A DNA stretch of 64,000 nucleotides from Pseudomonas izuensis (GCF_009861505.1 NZ_WTFT01000009.1:135751-199750); one strand, 5' to 3'. Shown: positions 1 to 9,650, counted from the first letter of the stretch. A program made the numbers and translations. The notes: generated by a model not told the origin, from the letters alone.

Positions 1-294
1 CAGGCCGGCGAACAACTGGCGATTGGTAGCGTTGTCGCTCTCGCCCTCGCTGCGCAGGCTCAATTCGGCCTGGGCGGTGACGATCCGCGACTGAGTCTTG
101 CGCAGCTCGTCTTCGAGTTCCATGTTCGGAACGCGCGGAGCCAGCGCCGACAGTTTGTAATCCAGGGCAGCCGTCAGCTCGACACCACCGGCGATCCGGC
201 GGTTGCCAATGATGGCGGCATCGGCGCCCAGCTCATCACGAACCAGTTTCATGGCCTGACGCATATCGGCGGCGAAAAAACGCTTAACTTGCAT
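1..294 (-). CDS. flhF: Flagellar SRP-like GTPase FlhF, N-terminal part (cut by window edge)
   Basis: Reading leftward from ATG at 294, the protein opens MQVKRFFAADMRQAMKLV and continues in frame for 98 residues to the window edge. Only the variable N-terminal B domain is visible; the SRP-type GTPase domain would lie outside. FlhF sets the polar position and number of flagella in Pseudomonas together with FleN. It begins 12 bases after the flhA stop, so the two are surely co-transcribed. The identification rests on this opening segment and on the flhA-flhF order, which is standard in polar flagellates. Confidence 0.93.
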   Translation of the reverse strand, partial: MQVKRFFAADMRQAMKLVRDELGADAAIIGNRRIAGGVELTAALDYKLSALAPRVPNMELEDELRKTQSRIVTAQAELSLRSEGESDNATNRQLFAGL

Positions 295-305
295 AAACCA
301 CTACC

Positions 306-2435
306 TCAGCCGTTGGGCCCTACTGTCGCAACGATGGTCACTTGCTTGTTGTCAGGTATTTCCTGATAGGCCAACACATGCAAACCCGGGACTGCCAGCC
401 GGCCAAATCGCGAGAGCATCGCGCGAACCGGACCGGCCACCAGCAGAATCACCGGTTGACCTTGCATCTCCTGACGCTGAGCCGCATCGATCAACGAGCG
501 CTGCAGCTTCTCGGCCATGCTTGGCTCCAGCAGAACGCCCTCTTCCGAGCCTTGTCCTGCCTTCTGCAGACTATTGAGCAATATTTGTTCCAACCTTGGC
601 TCCAGCGTGATGACTGGCAGCTCCGAGTCAGTGCCTACAATGCTTTGCACGATGGCGCGGGAAACGCCGACGCGTACCGCGGCCACCAATGCGGCAGTAT
701 CTTGACTCTTGGAAGCGTTGTTGGCGATGGCTTCGGCTATGCTGCGAATATCGCGTACCGGCACCTGTTCGGCCAACAAGGCCTGCAAAACCTTGAGCAA
801 TTGCGACAGAGACAGCACGCCAGGCACCAGTTCTTCGGCCAGTTTCGGCGAGTTTTTCGCCAGCAATTGCATGAGTTGCTGCACTTCCTCGTGACCAATC
901 AGCTCGCTGGAGTGCTTGTACAGAATCTGGTTCAAGTGGGTCGCCACCACGGTGCTGGCATCGACCACGGTATAGCCCAGCGATTGCGCCTGGGCACGCT
1001 GGCTGATTTCGATCCATACCGCCTCCAGCCCGAAAGCCGGGTCTCTGGCGGTGATGCCGTTGAGAGAGCCGTAGACCTGCCCCGGGTTGATCGCCAGTTC
1101 GCGGTCCGGGTAAATCTCCGCTTCCGCGAGGATCACCCCCATCAGGGTCAGGCGATAGGCACTCGGCGCCAGATCGAGGTTGTCGCGTATATGCACGGTC
1201 GGCATCAGGAAGCCCAGGTCCTGGGACAGCTTCTTGCGCACGCCCTTGATCCGCGCCAGCAATTGACCACCCTGGTTGCGGTCCACCAGCGGAATCAGGC
1301 GATAACCCACTTCCAGGCCGATCATGTCGATCGGGGTCACGTCATCCCAGCCCAGCTCCTTGGTTTCCTGCGCGCGGGCCGGCGATGGCAGCAGCTCTTG
1401 CTGACGCTTGACCTCTTGCGCCGCGTGGACCTTGATGGCGTTCTGCTTCTTCCAGAACAGGTACGCGCCACCCGCCGCCAGCGCCGCCATGCTCAGGAAG
1501 GACACGTGCGGCATGCCAGGCACCAGGCCCATCACCGCCATCAAGCCGGCAGCCACGGCCAGCGCCTTGGGCGAGGCGAACATCTGGCGATTGATCTGCT
1601 TGCCCATGTCTTCCGAACCGGAAGCACGGGTCACCATGATCGCCGCCGCAGTGGACAAAAGCAGTGATGGCAATTGCGCCACCAAACCGTCACCAATGGT
1701 CAGCAATGCGTAAACCTTGCCGGCATCGGCGAAGGACATGTTGTGCTGGAAGATACCGACGGCCATGCCGCCGATCAGGTTGATGAACAGAATCAGCAGG
1801 CCGGCGATGGCGTCACCGCGCACGAACTTGCTGGCACCGTCCATGGAACCGTAGAACTCGGCTTCCTGGGCGACTTCGACACGACGGGCCTTGGCCTGGT
1901 TTTGATCGATCAGACCGGCGTTGAGGTCGGCGTCGATGGCCATTTGTTTGCCGGGCATCGCGTCGAGGGTGAAACGCGCGCTCACCTCGGAAATCCGCCC
2001 GGCGCCCTTGGTCACCACGACGAAGTTGATGATCATCAGAATCGCGAACACCACGATACCGACCACGTAGTTACCGCCGATCACCACCTCACCGAAGGCC
2101 TGGATCACCTTGCCGGCGGCAGCGTGTCCGTCCTGACCATGAAGCATGACCACCCGCGTGGATGCCACGTTCAGCGCCAGCCGCAGCAGCGTCGCTACCA
2201 GCAAAATGGTCGGGAACACCGCGAAATCCAGTGGCCGCAGGGCGTAGACGCAGACCAGCAGCACGACAATCGACAAGGCGATGTTGAAGGTGAAAAACAC
2301 GTCCAGCAGGAACGGCGGGACCGGCAACATCATCATCGCCAACATGACCAGCAGCAACAGCGGCACGCCCAGATTGCCTCGACTGAGGTCTGCCATGTGC
2401 GTGCGTGTACTGTTGAATAACTGAGAGCGATCCAC
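306..2435 (-). CDS. flhA: Flagellar export gate protein FlhA
   Basis: 709 residues, full length for FlhA. The N-terminal half (about residues 20-330) holds the membrane helices of the export gate; the cytoplasmic C-terminal half forms the nonameric ring that docks chaperone-substrate complexes. The translation opens MDRSQLF from a GTG at 2435, which matches the usual Pseudomonas start; an internal ATG at 2396 (MADLSRG) is the alternative. It is separated from flhB by 237 bases that hold a REP pair and a sigma-54-type promoter, so it probably starts its own transcript with flhF downstream. Confidence 0.97.
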   Translation of the reverse strand: MDRSQLFNSTRTHMADLSRGNLGVPLLLLVMLAMMMLPVPPFLLDVFFTFNIALSIVVLLVCVYALRPLDFAVFPTILLVATLLRLALNVASTRVVMLHGQDGHAAAGKVIQAFGEVVIGGNYVVGIVVFAILMIINFVVVTKGAGRISEVSARFTLDAMPGKQMAIDADLNAGLIDQNQAKARRVEVAQEAEFYGSMDGASKFVRGDAIAGLLILFINLIGGMAVGIFQHNMSFADAGKVYALLTIGDGLVAQLPSLLLSTAAAIMVTRASGSEDMGKQINRQMFASPKALAVAAGLMAVMGLVPGMPHVSFLSMAALAAGGAYLFWKKQNAIKVHAAQEVKRQQELLPSPARAQETKELGWDDVTPIDMIGLEVGYRLIPLVDRNQGGQLLARIKGVRKKLSQDLGFLMPTVHIRDNLDLAPSAYRLTLMGVILAEAEIYPDRELAINPGQVYGSLNGITARDPAFGLEAVWIEISQRAQAQSLGYTVVDASTVVATHLNQILYKHSSELIGHEEVQQLMQLLAKNSPKLAEELVPGVLSLSQLLKVLQALLAEQVPVRDIRSIAEAIANNASKSQDTAALVAAVRVGVSRAIVQSIVGTDSELPVITLEPRLEQILLNSLQKAGQGSEEGVLLEPSMAEKLQRSLIDAAQRQEMQGQPVILLVAGPVRAMLSRFGRLAVPGLHVLAYQEIPDNKQVTIVATVGPNG

Positions 2436-2496
2436 CGGTAATCCCCGTGCCTTTAAAGCAAACTTTTGACGCCTGAAGCGGGCGCACGGGGGCTAC

Positions 2497-2512
2497 TGCA
2501 AGAAGCTTTCCA
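2497..2512 (-). promoter_or_regulatory. Candidate sigma-54 promoter of flhA-flhF
   Basis: The minus strand reads TGGAAAG CTTC TTGCA. This keeps the GG and GC dinucleotides ten bases apart and differs from TGGCACG-N4-TTGCW at two positions of the -24 box. The -12 element lies about 60 bases before the flhA start. flhA is RpoN/FleQ dependent in P. aeruginosa, so the site fits known regulation. Confidence 0.7.
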
Positions 2513-2570
2513 ACTTTTGCGGGGGGTTGAAATAGAGGGGTTTACATGAAGATTTGTGTTGCCCGGACGG

Positions 2571-2652
2571 GCCTCATCGCGGGCAAGCCTTGCTCCCACA
2601 GGTTTTGTGGACGACACAATATTGTGGGAGCGAGGCTTGCCCGCGATGAGGC
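2571..2652. repeat. Paired inverted REP element (REPIN), flhB-flhA spacer
   Basis: Two 30-base arms (2571-2600 and 2623-2652) are inverted copies of each other with one mismatch, joined by a 22-base loop. The outer part reads GCCTCATCGCGGGCAAGCC and the inner ends are TGTGGGAGC. This is the paired REP arrangement common between genes in fluorescent pseudomonads. It lies between the flhB stop and the flhA promoter. Confidence 0.9.
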
Positions 2653-2672
2653 CGGAACTGACAACGAAAGAA

Positions 2673-3812
2673 TCAGGGATCGCGACGCAGATCAGGCGGA
2701 ATCGGCAAATCATCCTTCAGCGGATCCGGCCGCTTGCCCTTGCCGGCTTTGTACTGGCGAATCTGATAGACATACGCCAGCACCTGCGCCACCGCCAGAT
2801 ACAACCCACCCGGAATCTCCTGCTCCAGCTCCGTGGAGTAGTAAATCGACCGCGCCAGCGCCGGCGATTCCAGCAGCAAAATTTCGTTGGCCACCGCGAT
2901 TTCACGAATCTTCAGCGCCAAAAAGTCACTGCCCTTGGCAATCAACATCGGCGCACCGCTCTTGTCCGGGTCGTACTTGAGTGCCACGGCGTAGTGAGTC
3001 GGGTTGGTGATGACCACGTCGGCGTCGGGAATGGCGGCCATCATCCGGCGCTGGGACATTTCGCGTTGCAGCTGGCGAATCCGCTGTTTGACCTCTGGCC
3101 GTCCTTCCTGGTCCTTGTGCTCGTCGCGCACTTCCTGCTTGGTCATTTTCAGTTTGTTGATGCTTTCCCACAACTGAAGCGGTACGTCCACCGCGGCAAT
3201 GATGATCAGCCCGCAGGCCATCCACAGGGTGCTCCAGCCGACCACTTGCAGGCTATGAGTGACCGCTCGATCCAACGGCTCATGGGCGATGCGCAGCAGG
3301 TCGTCGATGTCTCCCGACAACACCACCAGCGCCACGAACAGGACAATGAAAAACTTCGCCAGGGCCTTGAGCAGCTCGGTCAAGGCCTTGGCCGAGAACA
3401 TGCGCTTGAGGCCCGCGCCGGGGTTCATGCGGCTGAATTTGGGGGCCATGCTGCCGGCGGAAAACAGCCAGCCACCCAGGGAGATCGGACCGATCAACGC
3501 GGCCAGCAGCAAGGTGATCATCACCGGCTGAATCGCCAGCAAGGCAATCTTCCCGGAATGCAGCAGGTAGGTGCTCATCGAGCGTTGGTCCAGCACCACG
3601 TCCCGCGACAGGGAAAAATTCAGGCGCATCAGGTCCATCAGGTCCTGGGCCAGCGCGCCACCGAAAATCAGCAGCGCGCCAGCACCGGCAAGCATGATCG
3701 CCAGGGTGTTCAGCTCTTTGGAGCGCGCAATCTCGCCCTTCTCACGGGCGTCCTTTTTCTTTTTCTCCGTGGGGTCTTCTGTTTTGTCCTGACCGCTTTC
3801 GCTCTCTGCCAT
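2673..3812 (-). CDS. flhB: Flagellar export switch protein FlhB
   Basis: 379 residues. It opens with the acidic/lysine-rich segment MAESESGQDKTEDPTEKKKK, followed by four membrane helices (about residues 36-60, 86-110, 145-170, 190-212) and a cytoplasmic domain with the autocleavage motif Asn270-Pro271-Thr272-His273. In this family, cleavage after that Asn switches export from rod/hook to filament substrates, in concert with FliK. It starts 3 bases after the fliR stop and is the last gene of the fliLMNOPQR-flhB run. Confidence 0.97.
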   Translation of the reverse strand: MAESESGQDKTEDPTEKKKKDAREKGEIARSKELNTLAIMLAGAGALLIFGGALAQDLMDLMRLNFSLSRDVVLDQRSMSTYLLHSGKIALLAIQPVMITLLLAALIGPISLGGWLFSAGSMAPKFSRMNPGAGLKRMFSAKALTELLKALAKFFIVLFVALVVLSGDIDDLLRIAHEPLDRAVTHSLQVVGWSTLWMACGLIIIAAVDVPLQLWESINKLKMTKQEVRDEHKDQEGRPEVKQRIRQLQREMSQRRMMAAIPDADVVITNPTHYAVALKYDPDKSGAPMLIAKGSDFLALKIREIAVANEILLLESPALARSIYYSTELEQEIPGGLYLAVAQVLAYVYQIRQYKAGKGKRPDPLKDDLPIPPDLRRDP

Positions 3813-3815
3813 GAC

Positions 3816-4601
3816 TCAGCGCGCCTGTGCCAGTTCGCGTAAAAACTGCAAGGCCTCGCTGGCCAGCGGTTGATACTGATTGAGAATGTCCGCCAGCCCG
3901 ACCCAGACGATAAACAGCCCGAGTACCAGGGTGAGCGGGAAGCCGACGGAGAAGATGTTCAGTTGCGGTGCCGCCCGGGTCATCACGCCAAACGCGATGT
4001 TGACCACCAGCAGCGCAGTGATCGCCGGCAGCACCAGCAGCAGCGCCGCGCCCAGTACCCAGCCGAGCTTGCCGGCCAGTTCCCAGAAATGATTGACCAT
4101 CAAGCCGCTGCCCACCGGCAGCGTGGTGAAACTCTCGGTGAGCACTTCGAAGACCACCAGATGGCCGTTCATGGCCAGGAACATCAGGGTCACCAGCATG
4201 GTGAAGAACTGCCCGATCACCGCCACCGACACGCCGTTGGTGGGGTCGACCATCGAGGCGAAGCCCATACCCATCTGGATGGCGACGATCTGCCCCGCCA
4301 CCACGAAGGCCTGGAAGAACAGTTGCAGGGAGAAACCGAGTACCGCGCCGATGAGGATCTGCTCGGCAATCAGCAGCAGTCCGCTCAAGTCCAGCGCATT
4401 CACCGGCGGCATGGGCGGCAGCCCCGGGGCGATGACCACCGTAATGGCCAGGGCGAAATACAGGCGAATGCGCTTGGGCACCAGTGAGGTGCCGAACACC
4501 GGCATGACCGTCAGCAAGGCGCCGATGCGGAACAGCGGCAACATGAAGCTCGCCACCCAGGTGCTGATCTGGGTATCGGTCAGCTGAAGCAGCGACGACA
4601 T
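3816..4601 (-). CDS. fliR: Flagellar export gate protein FliR
   Basis: 261 residues, strongly hydrophobic, with about six predicted membrane segments typical of the FliR/SpaR/YscT family. FliR builds the export gate with FliP and FliQ and is the likely partner of FlhB. The start MSSLLQLTDTQ lies 3 bases past the fliQ stop. Length and neighbours are standard for the family, and no defect is visible. Confidence 0.96.
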   Translation of the reverse strand: MSSLLQLTDTQISTWVASFMLPLFRIGALLTVMPVFGTSLVPKRIRLYFALAITVVIAPGLPPMPPVNALDLSGLLLIAEQILIGAVLGFSLQLFFQAFVVAGQIVAIQMGMGFASMVDPTNGVSVAVIGQFFTMLVTLMFLAMNGHLVVFEVLTESFTTLPVGSGLMVNHFWELAGKLGWVLGAALLLVLPAITALLVVNIAFGVMTRAAPQLNIFSVGFPLTLVLGLFIVWVGLADILNQYQPLASEALQFLRELAQAR

Positions 4602-4604
4602 GGC

Positions 4605-4874
4605 CTAGCCGATGACCTGCGGAATACTGCCGTACAACTGCAGGATGTACTCCATAAAGGTCTGCACCAGCCACGGGCCGGCCACGATCAGCGTCACCAA
4701 CATCACCAGCAGGCGCGGCAGGAAGCTCAAGGTCTGTTCGTTGATCTGGGTGGCAGCCTGAAACATCGCCACGATCAGGCCCACCAGCAGACTCGGGATC
4801 ACCAGCACCGCCACCATCATGGTGGTCAGCCACAGGGCCTCACGGAAGATATCGACGGCGACTTCAGGCGTCAT
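4605..4874 (-). CDS. fliQ: Flagellar export gate protein FliQ
   Basis: 89 residues with two membrane hairpin helices, the usual size for FliQ. It opens [15 protein letters not shown]. The start overlaps the end of fliP by 4 bases, which implies translational coupling. FliQ is one of the three proteins (FliP5-FliQ4-FliR1 in the family) that form the periplasmic-facing export gate. Confidence 0.96.
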   Translation of the reverse strand: MTPEVAVDIFREALWLTTMMVAVLVIPSLLVGLIVAMFQAATQINEQTLSFLPRLLVMLVTLIVAGPWLVQTFMEYILQLYGSIPQVIG

Positions 4875-5629
4875 GGCGATACACCACCAAAACTGCTGGC
4901 CAGGGTGCCGATGATCAGCGCCCAGCCATCGACCAGCACGAACAGCATGATTTTGAATGGCAGAGAAATGATCAGCGGCGACAGCATCATCATCCCCATG
5001 GCCATCAGCACACTGGCCACGACCAGGTCGATGATCAGGAACGGAATGAAGATCATGAAACCGATCTGGAACGCGGTTTTCAGCTCCGAGGTCACGAACG
5101 CCGGCACCAGAATGGTCAGCGGCGCCTGGTCCGGGCTGGCAATGTCGGTGCGCTTGGACAGGCGCATGAACAGCTCCAGGTCGCTGGTGCGCGTCTGGGC
5201 GAGCATGAAGTCCTTGATCGGCACCTGGGCCTTGGCCACCGCGTCCTGAGCGGTCATTTTTTCCGCCAGATACGGCTGCAAGGCGTCCTGATTAACCCGG
5301 TCGAACACCGGCGCCATGATGAACAGGGTCAGGAACAGCGCCATGCCCGTGAGGATCTGGTTCGACGGCGTCTGTTGCAGGCCCAGGGCCTGGCGCAGGA
5401 TCGAGAAGACGATGATGATCCGGGTGAAACTGGTCATCAGCATGACGAACGCCGGGATGAAACTCAGCGCAGTCATGATCAGCAGGATTTGCAGGCTGAC
5501 CGAATATTCCTGGGCGCCCTGTGCGTTGGTGCCCAGGGTGATCGCCGGGATCGACAGCGGATCGGCGGCGAACGCCAGCGGCGCGGCCAGCAGCAGGGCC
5601 AGCGTCAAGACGATGCGTAGCGCACCCAT
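4871..5629 (-). CDS. fliP: Flagellar export gate protein FliP
   Basis: 252 residues. An N-terminal signal-like segment (about residues 1-21, ending in APLAFA) is followed by four membrane helices and the conserved FliP core ([18 protein letters not shown] near residues 66-83). FliP is the main ring of the export gate. Its start overlaps the fliO stop by one base and its end overlaps fliQ by four, so fliO-fliP-fliQ are translated as a coupled set. Confidence 0.97.
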   Translation of the reverse strand: MGALRIVLTLALLLAAPLAFAADPLSIPAITLGTNAQGAQEYSVSLQILLIMTALSFIPAFVMLMTSFTRIIIVFSILRQALGLQQTPSNQILTGMALFLTLFIMAPVFDRVNQDALQPYLAEKMTAQDAVAKAQVPIKDFMLAQTRTSDLELFMRLSKRTDIASPDQAPLTILVPAFVTSELKTAFQIGFMIFIPFLIIDLVVASVLMAMGMMMLSPLIISLPFKIMLFVLVDGWALIIGTLASSFGGVSP

Positions 5630-6078
5630 TACTTCTTATCCTTCTGATCCTTGCCGAGCATCTTCAACAGATGCTGGGCAAACTCCGGAGTAGCTTTGTC
5701 GGCGGTGGCCGGCACTTCAATCGGCTCTTTAAGCACATGCAGCGCGGTGATCGTGCCTGGGCTGAGACCGAGCAGGATCTGCTCGTTACCGACCTGCACC
5801 AGCATCAAGCGGTCACGCGGGCCGAGGGCGCGGGAACCGATCAGCTCGATCACCTGCCCCTTGCCGGCGGGGCCTGCCTGCTGCACCCGGCGCAACAGCC
5901 AGGCGAGGAAGAAGATCAACCCCAGTACCAGCAGCAAGCCGAACACCAGCTGCGTCAATTGCCCGGCCACGCCGCTGTTGACCGCCGGTGCGGCGGCGGC
6001 AGTAGCGGCTGTCGCAACAGGCTCGGCCGCCAGCACGCTGAACGGCAACGCCAACAGACCCCAAAGAAGCTTTTTCAC
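5629..6078 (-). CDS. fliO: Flagellar export gate assembly protein FliO
   Basis: 149 residues with an N-terminal hydrophobic signal (residues 1-17), an Ala-rich stretch, one clear membrane helix (about 40-65) and a cytoplasmic domain carrying the FliO pattern ([20 protein letters not shown]). FliO is an accessory factor that helps FliP assemble. It directly abuts fliN (stop next to start). Sequence conservation in this family is low, so context adds weight. Confidence 0.93.
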   Translation of the reverse strand: MKKLLWGLLALPFSVLAAEPVATAATAAAAPAVNSGVAGQLTQLVFGLLLVLGLIFFLAWLLRRVQQAGPAGKGQVIELIGSRALGPRDRLMLVQVGNEQILLGLSPGTITALHVLKEPIEVPATADKATPEFAQHLLKMLGKDQKDKK

Positions 6079-6537
6079 TCAGCGCAACTTCTTGATGCGT
6101 TCGCTTGGGCTGATCACGTCGGTCAGGCGGATGCCGAACTTCTCGTTGACCACCACCACTTCGCCATGGGCGATCAGCGTGCCATTGACCAGCACGTCCA
6201 GCGGCTCACCGGCCAGGCGATCGAGCTCGATCACCGAACCCTGGTTGAGTTGCAGCAGGTTGCGAATATTGATGTCGGTGCTGCCGACTTCCATGGAAAT
6301 CGACACCGGGATATCGAGGATCACGTCCAGGTTCGGCCCTTCCAGGCTGACCGGATCGTTGTTTCTCGGCACGCTGCCGAATTCTTCCATCGGCAGGCGG
6401 CTGGAGCCCGGAACGCCGGAATCGGCGGCCAGCAGGGCATCGATGTCGGCCTGGCCGGCATCACCGGTTTCTTCCAGGGCCGCGGCCCATTCGTCAGCCA
6501 GCGCCTGGTCGTCCTGGGTATTCATATCGTTAGCCAT
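6079..6537 (-). CDS. fliN: Flagellar motor switch protein FliN
   Basis: 152 residues from ATG at 6537 (MANDMNTQDD), chosen over an upstream ATG at 6570 because a GAGGAC ribosome site sits just before it. A variable acidic N-terminus (to about residue 70) leads into the SpoA (surface presentation of antigens) domain that builds the C-ring base with FliM (ISMEVGSTDINIRNLLQLNQ region). FliN docks the export ATPase complex through FliH in the family. It sits between fliM and fliO as in other pseudomonads. Confidence 0.96.
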   Translation of the reverse strand: MANDMNTQDDQALADEWAAALEETGDAGQADIDALLAADSGVPGSSRLPMEEFGSVPRNNDPVSLEGPNLDVILDIPVSISMEVGSTDINIRNLLQLNQGSVIELDRLAGEPLDVLVNGTLIAHGEVVVVNEKFGIRLTDVISPSERIKKLR

Positions 6538-6603
6538 CAATTTGTCCTCGACGAGCAACTGCTCGATCACAAGCAGTCATTTCAAATAGGGTTGGAGTAC
6601 CGG

Positions 6604-7572
6604 TCAGCGGCGCTCGATCGGCTCGATCACCTGCAACGCGAGGTTGCCTTTGTGCGAGCCCATCTTGACCTTGAAGGCCGGCACGCCGTTGGCGCGCATG
6701 ATCATGTCTTCCGGCATTTCCACCGGGATGATGTCCCCCGGCTGCATGTGCAGGATGTCGCGCAGCTTCAATTGGCGGCGGGCCACGGTGGCGCCGATCG
6801 GCACGTCGACATCCAGTACGTCCTGACGCAAGGCATTGACCCAGCGCTCGTCCTGATCGTCGAGGTCCGACTGGAAGCCGGCGTCGAGCATTTCGCGCAC
6901 CGGCTCGATCATCGAATACGGCATGGTCACGTGCAGATCGCCGCCACCGCCATCGAGTTCGATGTGGAAGGTCGACACCACAATGGCTTCGCTCGGACCG
7001 ACGATGTTGGCCATGGCCGGGTTCACTTCCGAGTTGATGTACTCGAAATTCACTTCCATGATCGCCTGCCAGGCCTCCTTCAAGTCGATGAAGGCCTGCT
7101 CCAGCACCATGCGCACCACGCGCAATTCGGTCGGGGTGAATTCCCGCCCTTCGATCTTGGCGTGACGGCCGTCGCCACCGAAGAAGTTGTCCACCAGCTT
7201 GAACACCAGTTTGGCGTCGAGGATGAACAGCGCTGTACCGCGCAGCGGTTTGATCTTGACCAGGTTGAGACTGGTCGGCACGTACAGCGAGTGCACGTAT
7301 TCGCCGAACTTCATCACCTGCACGCCACCGACCGCCACGTCCGCCGAACGGCGCAGCATGTTGAACATGCTGATGCGCGTGTAGCGGGCGAAACGTTCGT
7401 TGATCATCTCCAGGGTCGGCATGCGTCCGCGGACGATGCGATCCTGGCTGGTCAGGTCGTAGCTTTTGACGGTGCCGGGTTCGGCAATGTTATCGGTCTG
7501 TACCAGACCATCGTCCACGCCATGCAACAGCGCGTCGATCTCATCCTGGGACAGCAGGTCCTGCACGGCCAT
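6604..7572 (-). CDS. fliM: Flagellar motor switch protein FliM
   Basis: 322 residues. The N-terminal segment LSQDEIDALL (residues 7-16) is the conserved CheY-P binding motif. A CheC-like middle domain (about 40-225) and a C-terminal SpoA domain that pairs with FliN follow. FliM couples chemotaxis signals to motor direction. The gene lies 9 bases after fliL and 66 bases before the chosen fliN start. Confidence 0.97.
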   Translation of the reverse strand: MAVQDLLSQDEIDALLHGVDDGLVQTDNIAEPGTVKSYDLTSQDRIVRGRMPTLEMINERFARYTRISMFNMLRRSADVAVGGVQVMKFGEYVHSLYVPTSLNLVKIKPLRGTALFILDAKLVFKLVDNFFGGDGRHAKIEGREFTPTELRVVRMVLEQAFIDLKEAWQAIMEVNFEYINSEVNPAMANIVGPSEAIVVSTFHIELDGGGGDLHVTMPYSMIEPVREMLDAGFQSDLDDQDERWVNALRQDVLDVDVPIGATVARRQLKLRDILHMQPGDIIPVEMPEDMIMRANGVPAFKVKMGSHKGNLALQVIEPIERR

Positions 7573-7581
7573 GTCGTGTTC

Positions 7582-8082
7582 CTACTGCAGTACGAAATTA
7601 GTGAAAAGCAACTGTTCGACGACCACTTTGCCGAGTTCTTTCTGCGCGACTTCCTGGACGCTGGCCGTGGCTTTCTGACGCAACATTTCCTGGCCGACCG
7701 GCGAGGCGAGCGTGGCGAAGTCCTGTCCGGAGAACAGCATGACCAGGTTATTGCGGATCACCGGCATGTGGACCTTGAGCGCGTCCAGATCTGCTTGATT
7801 GCGCGCGAGCATGGTGATGCTCACCTGCATGTAGCGCTGACGGCCGTTCTGATTGAAGTTGGCGACAAACGCCGGCGCCATCGACTCGAAAATCGCCGGC
7901 TGCTTGCCCACCGGAGCGATTTCAGCCGCGGCGACAGGCTTGCTCTGGGCGCTGTGCATGAAGTACCAGGTCGCCCCCACGGACACACCGATCGCCAGCA
8001 GCAAGGCCACCACGATCAGGATAATCAGCTTGAATCTGCCTTTGGTTGCGGGGTCTTTTACTGCTGCTTCGCTCTTCGCCAT
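7582..8082 (-). CDS. fliL: Flagellar basal body-associated protein FliL
   Basis: 166 residues: a short cytoplasmic N-terminus (MAKSEAAVKDPATKGRF), one membrane helix (about 18-40), and a periplasmic stomatin-like FliL domain. FliL surrounds the stator and supports torque or stator function. It is the first gene of the fliLMNOPQR-flhB operon; a sigma-54-type promoter lies about 50 bases upstream and a REP pair separates it from fliK. Confidence 0.95.
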   Translation of the reverse strand: MAKSEAAVKDPATKGRFKLIILIVVALLLAIGVSVGATWYFMHSAQSKPVAAAEIAPVGKQPAIFESMAPAFVANFNQNGRQRYMQVSITMLARNQADLDALKVHMPVIRNNLVMLFSGQDFATLASPVGQEMLRQKATASVQEVAQKELGKVVVEQLLFTNFVLQ

Positions 8083-8132
8083 GCCAATAATCCGTCACTA
8101 TTCGGGTTTTCACAGTCGCACGGATAGGCAAG

Positions 8133-8148
8133 AGCAAGTGTTATGCCA
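8133..8148 (-). promoter_or_regulatory. Candidate sigma-54 promoter of the fliL operon
   Basis: The minus strand reads TGGCATA ACAC TTGCT. The -12 half is a perfect TTGCT, the -24 half has TGGC intact with two mismatches after it, and GG-N10-GC spacing holds. It lies about 50 bases before the fliL ATG. Confidence 0.75.
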
Positions 8149-8180
8149 GAACGGTTGGGAGGTATTGGTGGCCGATCAAC

Positions 8181-8270
8181 TGTAGGAGCTGGCTTGCCAG
8201 CGAAAGCGGTACATCAGCCGACATTTGAGTTGACTGACGCGCCCTCTTCGCTGGCAAGCCAGCTCCTACA
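8181..8270. repeat. Paired inverted REP element (REPIN), fliK-fliL spacer
   Basis: Arms TGTAGGAGCTGGCTTGCCAG (from 8181) and its inverted copy ending at 8270 enclose a loop of about 40 bases. The core GGCTTGCCAGCGA differs from the other REP pairs of this window (CTGCTCGCGA type), so it is a different REP subfamily. It sits just past the fliK stop, where it may also end or stabilise transcripts. Confidence 0.9.
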
Positions 8271-8288
8271 GGGGGGAATTGTGTTTGA

Positions 8289-9650
8289 TCAGGCGTAGTA
8301 GTCGACGGCGCTGGAGCCGATCACGCTGGTCACCGGGGCGGCGACTTCGGCGACGCCCTGTACGGCTTCGTCATCCATGCTGTCGAGGCGGCCACCGCTG
8401 GCACTGGTTCGCCCGCTTTGTCGCTGTTGAGCCTGCTCCTGCCCCTGCTGCGAACCCCGGGACTGGTCGGACACGTTGACGTCAACCTGGCCCATGCCCT
8501 GGTGCGCGAACATGTCACGCAAGCGATGCATCTGACCGTCCAGTGCTTCGCGAACGCTCGGATGCGCACTCATGAATGTCACCTGGGTCTGCTGGTCCGG
8601 AACCATGTTCACCCGAATGTCGAGGCGCCCCAGCTCGGCCGGTTGCAACTGGATATCCGCCGCCTTGAGATTGGCGCTGGACAGGTACATGACCCGATTC
8701 ACGACTTCCTCGGTCCAGCCGCTCTGATGCATGGCAATCGGCTGGTTCACCGGTACCGCGTTGGCAGTTTTCGGCGTGGCGGCCTGGGTCAGCGCCGCCA
8801 GACGGTTGGCGAAGTCGTCGACCCGGGTATCGCTGCTGGCAGATTTGAGATCCTTGAGACCGTCGTCGATCAGGCCGCTGAACGCCTTGTCGCCACCCCG
8901 GCTGGTGCTGTCCTTGCTGGTTTGCACATCAAGCATGTTGGCCATGCCCGCGGCAAAGTTCTGCGCCGGGGTCTGCTCACCATCGGCCTGCGCCTGGGCA
9001 GGCGTTGGTGCGGCTTTGGGTTGTGCCTGGCTGGACGCGGAAACGTGGCCGCTCTGCTCCATGGCCAGGCGCACCGCGGGCAGCGCGTCGAGCGGATCGG
9101 CTTCAGGGTCGAAATCGGTGTCGGTGGTGGCGACTGCTGGCGTTGTTGCGGCGACAGCCGCGGCAACCGGTGCCTGGTCCGGTTTCGGTTCGGCTTCCAC
9201 CACGGGCGTCGTGGCCGGGACTGGCGCGGTGACAACTGGCTGAACGGGCTGAAGCAAGGCAGGATCGAGCGCCGGATCAACAGGCGCGGTGTCAACGACC
9301 GGTGTCTGGGGGGTGTCCACCGGATCCTCGCTCGCCGCCTTGTCATCAGCCTGCGCCGGTTTGTCGGCGGGCAAGGTTTTGCCGCTATCGGCAACGACCG
9401 GTTCCGGGGCGGCAGATTCGTCGTCGGCGACATCCTTCTTGCCGGTACCGTCCGGGGCTTTGTCACGTACCGGCCTGGCCGAACCATCAGCTGCTACGTC
9501 AGGTTTGTTCTGACCCTGCTTGGCATACACTTGAGCGAAGCTTGCGGCCTTGTCCCCGGGCTCGGCGGGCAGCGCCGTGGAATTGGCGGAGGCGGCCTGA
9601 GTCTTGGCCTGCGCGGCGGCCTGAAGAAGAATGTTAGGGGTAACGGGCAT
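8289..9650 (-). CDS. fliK: Flagellar hook-length control protein FliK
   Basis: 453 residues. The N-terminal two thirds are low-complexity, rich in Ala, Pro, Asp, Lys and Thr, as expected of the secreted ruler part. The C-terminal domain (about residues 310-400: WTEEVVNRVMYLSS, LGRLDIRVNM, LRDMFAHQGMGQVDVNV) is the conserved FliK switch domain that contacts FlhB. FliK measures the hook and triggers the export switch. A sigma-54-type promoter lies about 50 bases upstream; hptB ends 83 bases before its start. Confidence 0.95.
   Translation of the reverse strand: MPVTPNILLQAAAQAKTQAASANSTALPAEPGDKAASFAQVYAKQGQNKPDVAADGSARPVRDKAPDGTGKKDVADDESAAPEPVVADSGKTLPADKPAQADDKAASEDPVDTPQTPVVDTAPVDPALDPALLQPVQPVVTAPVPATTPVVEAEPKPDQAPVAAAVAATTPAVATTDTDFDPEADPLDALPAVRLAMEQSGHVSASSQAQPKAAPTPAQAQADGEQTPAQNFAAGMANMLDVQTSKDSTSRGGDKAFSGLIDDGLKDLKSASSDTRVDDFANRLAALTQAATPKTANAVPVNQPIAMHQSGWTEEVVNRVMYLSSANLKAADIQLQPAELGRLDIRVNMVPDQQTQVTFMSAHPSVREALDGQMHRLRDMFAHQGMGQVDVNVSDQSRGSQQGQEQAQQRQSGRTSASGGRLDSMDDEAVQGVAEVAAPVTSVIGSSAVDYYA

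Noticed and set aside
5671..8127. 818-codon open frame on the plus strand opposite fliO-fliN-fliM-fliL
   Set aside because: It mirrors genuine fli genes, is rich in His, Gln, Arg and Asp as antisense frames of GC-rich genes are, and has no ribosome site or recognisable domain.
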